From assembly GCA_005884605.1 (NCBI GenBank), contig VBBE01000074.1, forward strand, positions 1-8,550: DNA of 8,550 nucleotides, written 5' to 3'. Shown in pieces: positions 6,534 through 8,550 of this stretch. Within the stretch, counting starts at the first letter, position 1. Every line of letters starts with the position of its first letter. The notes beneath the pieces are model-generated. The model worked only from the letters and a program-made list of their open reading frames with translations. It was not told the origin of the DNA and made no database searches. The position numbers and the translations under genes were made by a program. The DNA comes from Candidatus Bathyarchaeota archaeon (GTDB lineage Archaea > Thermoproteota > Bathyarchaeia > 40CM-2-53-6).

Positions 6534-6915
6534 CAGTTTTGGTCAGGACAATCTCTATCGTGGACACGTTCCGCTGTTCATCTCCCTCGCCAAGCATCTC
6601 AGTTCCAATCCTGACTTCTTTGATGACCAGCTTGCCCTGGAAGAACCGGTTCCTGACTACTTCCACAACATCCACGGCGTGGCTGATGGACTGGCCTCTA
6701 GCCTTGACGGTGCATTGGCTCGATCCACTGTTGAAGTGCATCATTACAGCGGTTGCATACGCCATCAACGGCTTTTTTCCGATGAAAACAACATCTGGAG
6801 GAGCCCGGCTCATAGGACGGGTCTCATGAGCTGTTTCGGGAGCCCTTTCTGGAGTTCTTTCCGGTGTTCTCTCTGTACGTGCAGCACGTTTCGGTTCTGT
6901 TTTCTCCACTTGCAA
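6529..6915 (-). CDS. alba: Alba family DNA/RNA-binding chromatin protein with N-terminal tail
   Basis: Alba is a small dimeric protein that coats archaeal chromosomes and also binds RNA. The core runs from about residue 38 to 128. It shows VFIGKKPL (43-50, matching the DNA-contacting Lys pair of Sso10b), KARGQSISHAVDVVEVVRNRF (71-91), IGTE (103-106) and the closing strand NVSTIEIVL (116-124). Typical Alba is about 90-97 residues; this frame is 128 because of a tail of about 35 residues rich in Arg, Glu, Pro and Thr with TPER/APET repeats. Possible starts are TTG 6915, GTG 6909 (two codons later, equally plausible) and ATG 6813 (residue 35), which would give a normal-sized protein. The repeat pattern argues that the tail is truly coded. 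It is transcribed alone or downstream of the zinc-ribbon gene. Confidence 0.92.
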   Translation of the reverse strand: MQVEKTEPKRAARTERTPERTPERAPETAHETRPMSRAPPDVVFIGKKPLMAYATAVMMHFNSGSSQCTVKARGQSISHAVDVVEVVRNRFFQGKLVIKEVRIGTEMLGEGDEQRNVSTIEIVLTKTE

Positions 6916-6990
6916 ACACTAGCCTCTTTGAATCCTTACGGTAAGAATCGGGATAGGTTCTTGCGACTTAAGGCTTTGCTAACCCTAGAC

Positions 6991-7010
6991 AAAAAGAAAC
7001 GAGAAAAAAA
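6991..7010 (-). terminator. T-rich terminator after the coiled-coil/zinc-ribbon gene
   Basis: On the minus strand a run of seven T (7010-7004) and then five T (6995-6991) lie 36-55 nt beyond the TAG stop at 7046-7048. Archaeal RNA polymerase terminates at such oligo-T tracts without needing a hairpin. This would separate the gene from alba, about 75 nt further on. Confidence 0.55.
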
Positions 7011-7045
7011 CGTGAAGGGAATTTGAGGAGCCGAGTTCTGAGGTT

Positions 7046-7993
7046 CTAGATGATGTCCCTGGTAAGGGCTTCTCTGAACTTGACTCTGCAGTCTTGGCAC
7101 TGGAAGAGGCCGATCAGCACGTTCTTCTTGGACTTCCCACCTTTGAGCTCCCAGACCTTCGCTGCCTTGGGAACGTCGGCGCCGCACTTTGGACAGACGA
7201 CCTTGACCACGAGTGCGTCTGCAATGTCTTCGACGTATTCTTGCGCGGGAGCACGCGCGAATGAATCGTCAACGGCAGCAGTGCTCGCCTGTGTTAGTGG
7301 GATGACAGGGGCGGCGACGATGGGATCAGCAGTAATCGGTGATACCGGTAGAGCTTGTTCTTGGGCGGAGGCAGTCACTGGGGTCGGTGCCGAGATGGGG
7401 GCGCTGACTGGTGCATAGGACGTTTGGGGTGCTGTAGGTGTTGTGGGTGGAGCCCATGGTCTCTCGGAGATAATGGAACTTGCAGCAAACTTGACGCTTG
7501 GCGAAGTCGGTGTGTTCACTGGTGCCTGTTGCGAGGCAGCTGGTGCTTGCTGTGGAACGGCGTTCTTCGCCCATTCCTCGATCAGGGTTCGTGGAGCTGG
7601 TGGGTTTGCCTGTTTGAAGTCTGCTGATGCCAGTGGCCTGGTCTCGATGTGAGTTAGAACTTCGATCATGTCTTTGATTTCTTCGATGCTGTGGAGGTTT
7701 CGCTGTAGGAGGCCTTTGAATTCTTCTCGCTGTCCGCGGTATTCTTGTTCGCTGACTTCACCGGTCACGTATTTTGTCTCAAGGTTCAGCAGTCGTTGAG
7801 GTGTATTGCCGATCTGGTCCTTGGTCTCTTTGAGGTGCTCGTTCAACGTGTACCCTAGCACGTTGATTCTGTCTTGGAGGTCCTGTGAGGCTCGTCCGTA
7901 TTCCTCGTAGATGTTGCGCATTTTTTCTTTGTAGCCGTTGATCTCGCTGACTAACTTCTCTAGAGTTAGATCGTTTAGTACCATTTTTTTCAT
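7046..7993 (-). CDS. Coiled-coil, Pro/Ala-linker, zinc-ribbon protein
   Basis: The function is not recognised. From ATG 7993 it is 315 residues with three parts. Residues 1-118 are highly charged and helical, with coiled-coil character and a YVTGEVSEQEY turn (75-85) typical of two-helix hairpins. Residues about 130-250 form a low-complexity Pro/Ala/Ser/Thr linker. Residues 260-312 form a zinc ribbon with CPKC (267-270) and CQDC (299-302) around a Lys-rich loop, likely binding nucleic acid or protein. The frame extends to TTG 8044, but ATG 7993 is preferred: it follows AGG, gives a natural MKKMVLNDLTLEKL start, and places the tandem TTTTACC boxes about 25-35 nt upstream. It is divergent from an ESCRT-III-like gene, so a cell-division or chromosome role, perhaps CdvA-like in its coil, is a guess from context. 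Confidence 0.75.
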   Translation of the reverse strand: MKKMVLNDLTLEKLVSEINGYKEKMRNIYEEYGRASQDLQDRINVLGYTLNEHLKETKDQIGNTPQRLLNLETKYVTGEVSEQEYRGQREEFKGLLQRNLHSIEEIKDMIEVLTHIETRPLASADFKQANPPAPRTLIEEWAKNAVPQQAPAASQQAPVNTPTSPSVKFAASSIISERPWAPPTTPTAPQTSYAPVSAPISAPTPVTASAQEQALPVSPITADPIVAAPVIPLTQASTAAVDDSFARAPAQEYVEDIADALVVKVVCPKCGADVPKAAKVWELKGGKSKKNVLIGLFQCQDCRVKFREALTRDII

Positions 7994-8015
7994 CCTAGGG
8001 AAGCGACTTCTATGA

Positions 8016-8030
8016 GGTAAAATGGTAAAA
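8016..8030 (-). promoter_or_regulatory. Tandem TTTTACC promoter element for the zinc-ribbon gene
   Basis: On the plus strand GGTAAAA occurs twice, at 8016-8022 and 8024-8030, so the minus strand reads TTTTACC-A-TTTTACC. The copies lie 26 and 34 nt from ATG 7993, at the expected archaeal TATA distance. A leaderless or very short-leader transcript is likely. Confidence 0.45.
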
Positions 8031-8077
8031 GCGTTCGACCGCAAAAACCCTGTAAAACCGGGCTTGTAAACCCAGAA

Positions 8078-8190
8078 TCAGCAATTTGGTAGAAACAACA
8101 CTGTCAAAGCTGCATGCTGAATTACCTGGTTTTTAACTAGCAATGCTAAACTGGGATTGGGGAAAACACAACTTCCTACCAATTTTCTGA
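8078..8190. repeat. Long-range inverted repeat in the divergent spacer
   Basis: TCAGCAATTTGGTAGAAA (8078-8095) matches the reverse complement of 8173-8190 at 15 of 18 positions, with a perfect TTGGTAG/CTACCAA core. The arms are 77 nt apart. Between them lie small dyads such as TAGCA-A-TGCTA. The structure could be paired operators shared by the two divergent genes or the basal stem of an unannotated RNA of about 110 nt. The spacer 8031-8300 has no convincing protein gene. Confidence 0.4.
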
Positions 8191-8194
8191 CACT

Positions 8195-8203
8195 GCATAT
8201 AAA
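8195..8203 (+). promoter_or_regulatory. TATA box candidate for the ESCRT-III-like gene
   Basis: GCATATAAA is the best TATA match in the spacer. It predicts a start near 8225 and a 5' leader of about 75-110 nt carrying the hairpin at 8256-8273. A weaker AAATATC (8240-8246) would shorten the leader. Confidence 0.5.
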
Positions 8204-8255
8204 CCAAAACCGTCCTGTGGACCACACAACATACCCGGCAAATATCTGTTGACAA

Positions 8256-8273
8256 CAGGCAACCTATTGCCTG
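8256..8273 (+). promoter_or_regulatory. Perfect hairpin in the leader of the ESCRT-III-like gene
   Basis: CAGGCAA (8256-8262) and TTGCCTG (8267-8273) are perfectly complementary around a CCTA tetraloop. It lies 61 nt before ATG 8334, or 28 nt before the alternative ATG 8301. No T-run follows, so it is not a terminator. An operator or a regulatory RNA hairpin fits better. Confidence 0.45.
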
Positions 8274-8333
8274 AGCTAGAATTTCTCTACCACGCAGGGT
8301 ATGAAATCACACCTTTACGTGTCAAGAACCCAC

Positions 8334-8550
8334 ATGGAACCTGTCCCCAGTAAACCAGCTTTCAAGATAGAAATGTCATACAAGTCCATGAAGAATTGGG
8401 ACCGAGAGCAAAGGGAACCCTTACTCTCGAAGGTCACAGATCGCATCCACCACCAAGAACCACTCAAAGAAAAGATCTCCCAGTGCGTCTACAAGCTAAA
8501 AGTCCAACAGAACAGGCTCGAAGGCGCCAACCTCAAGACACAGCAACACG
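8334..8550 (+). CDS. CdvB/ESCRT-III-like cell-division protein (5' part, runs off window)
   Basis: CdvB proteins are archaeal relatives of eukaryotic ESCRT-III. They polymerise at the division site and remodel membrane. Only the first 72 residues are present. After a short variable lead they show a basic helix (KSMKNWDREQ) and then PLKEKISQCVYKLKVQQNRLEGANLK, whose pattern matches the start of the Snf7/CdvB core in TACK archaea. Two in-frame ATGs exist: 8334 (chosen) and 8301, which would add 11 residues. In-frame GTG 8319 is a third option, and the frame is closed by a TAG at 8277-8279. It is divergent from the coiled-coil/zinc-ribbon gene. Which CdvB paralogue this is cannot be told from the fragment. 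Confidence 0.72.
   Translation, partial: MEPVPSKPAFKIEMSYKSMKNWDREQREPLLSKVTDRIHHQEPLKEKISQCVYKLKVQQNRLEGANLKTQQH

Noticed and set aside
6679..7026. Rightward frame antisense to alba
   Set aside because: Shadow of the Alba coding strand; the opposite strand has a clear conserved protein.
7994..8044. N-terminal extension of the zinc-ribbon protein to TTG 8044
   Set aside because: The extension covers the tandem TTTTACC promoter boxes and lacks the charged helical character that begins at ATG 7993.

Overview
The window looks like a chromosomal segment of an archaeon, most likely from the TACK side (Thaumarchaeota, Bathyarchaeota or a relative). The evidence is an Alba chromatin protein, the start of a CdvB/ESCRT-III-like cell-division protein, a long Lrp-type regulator, archaeal TATA-like boxes instead of bacterial -35/-10 promoters, and heavy use of TTG and GTG starts. 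No rRNA, tRNA, CRISPR array, transposase or integrase was seen. The phylum is inferred from gene content and not proven.

Layout: (1) 1-525 (-) is the 5' part of an exported protein with EF-hand-like calcium loops. It starts at GTG and runs off the left edge. (2) 526-911 is a divergent intergenic region. (3) 912-3877 (+) is a tight two-gene unit, isocitrate lyase (aceA) then malate synthase (aceB), with 2 nt between them. Together they make a complete glyoxylate bypass. (4) 3936-5138 (-), convergent with aceB, is a 400-residue regulator built from two tandem Lrp-like modules. (5) 5424-5720 (+) is a small winged-helix protein. (6) 5721-6209 is about 490 bp with no convincing gene; it holds inverted and direct repeats. 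(7) 6210-6521 (+) is an unrecognised 103-residue protein, convergent with (8) 6529-6915 (-), Alba with an unusual N-terminal tail. The stop codons of these two genes lie in opposite arms of one short perfect inverted repeat. (9) 7046-7993 (-) is a coiled-coil, Pro/Ala-linker, zinc-ribbon protein. (10) Across an AT-rich divergent spacer, 8334-8550 (+) begins a CdvB/ESCRT-III homologue cut by the right edge.

How the genes fit together: AceA splits isocitrate into succinate and glyoxylate, and AceB condenses glyoxylate with acetyl-CoA to malate, so growth on acetate or fatty-acid-derived acetyl-CoA is the natural reading. The adjacent tandem regulator is a candidate controller of this unit, by proximity only. 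The right-hand third groups chromosome and cell-division functions: Alba, a zinc-ribbon coiled-coil protein and an ESCRT-III-like protein. The least explained items are the coiled-coil/zinc-ribbon gene with the structured spacer it shares with the ESCRT-III gene, the tandem-duplicated regulator, and the repeat-bearing 490-bp gap.
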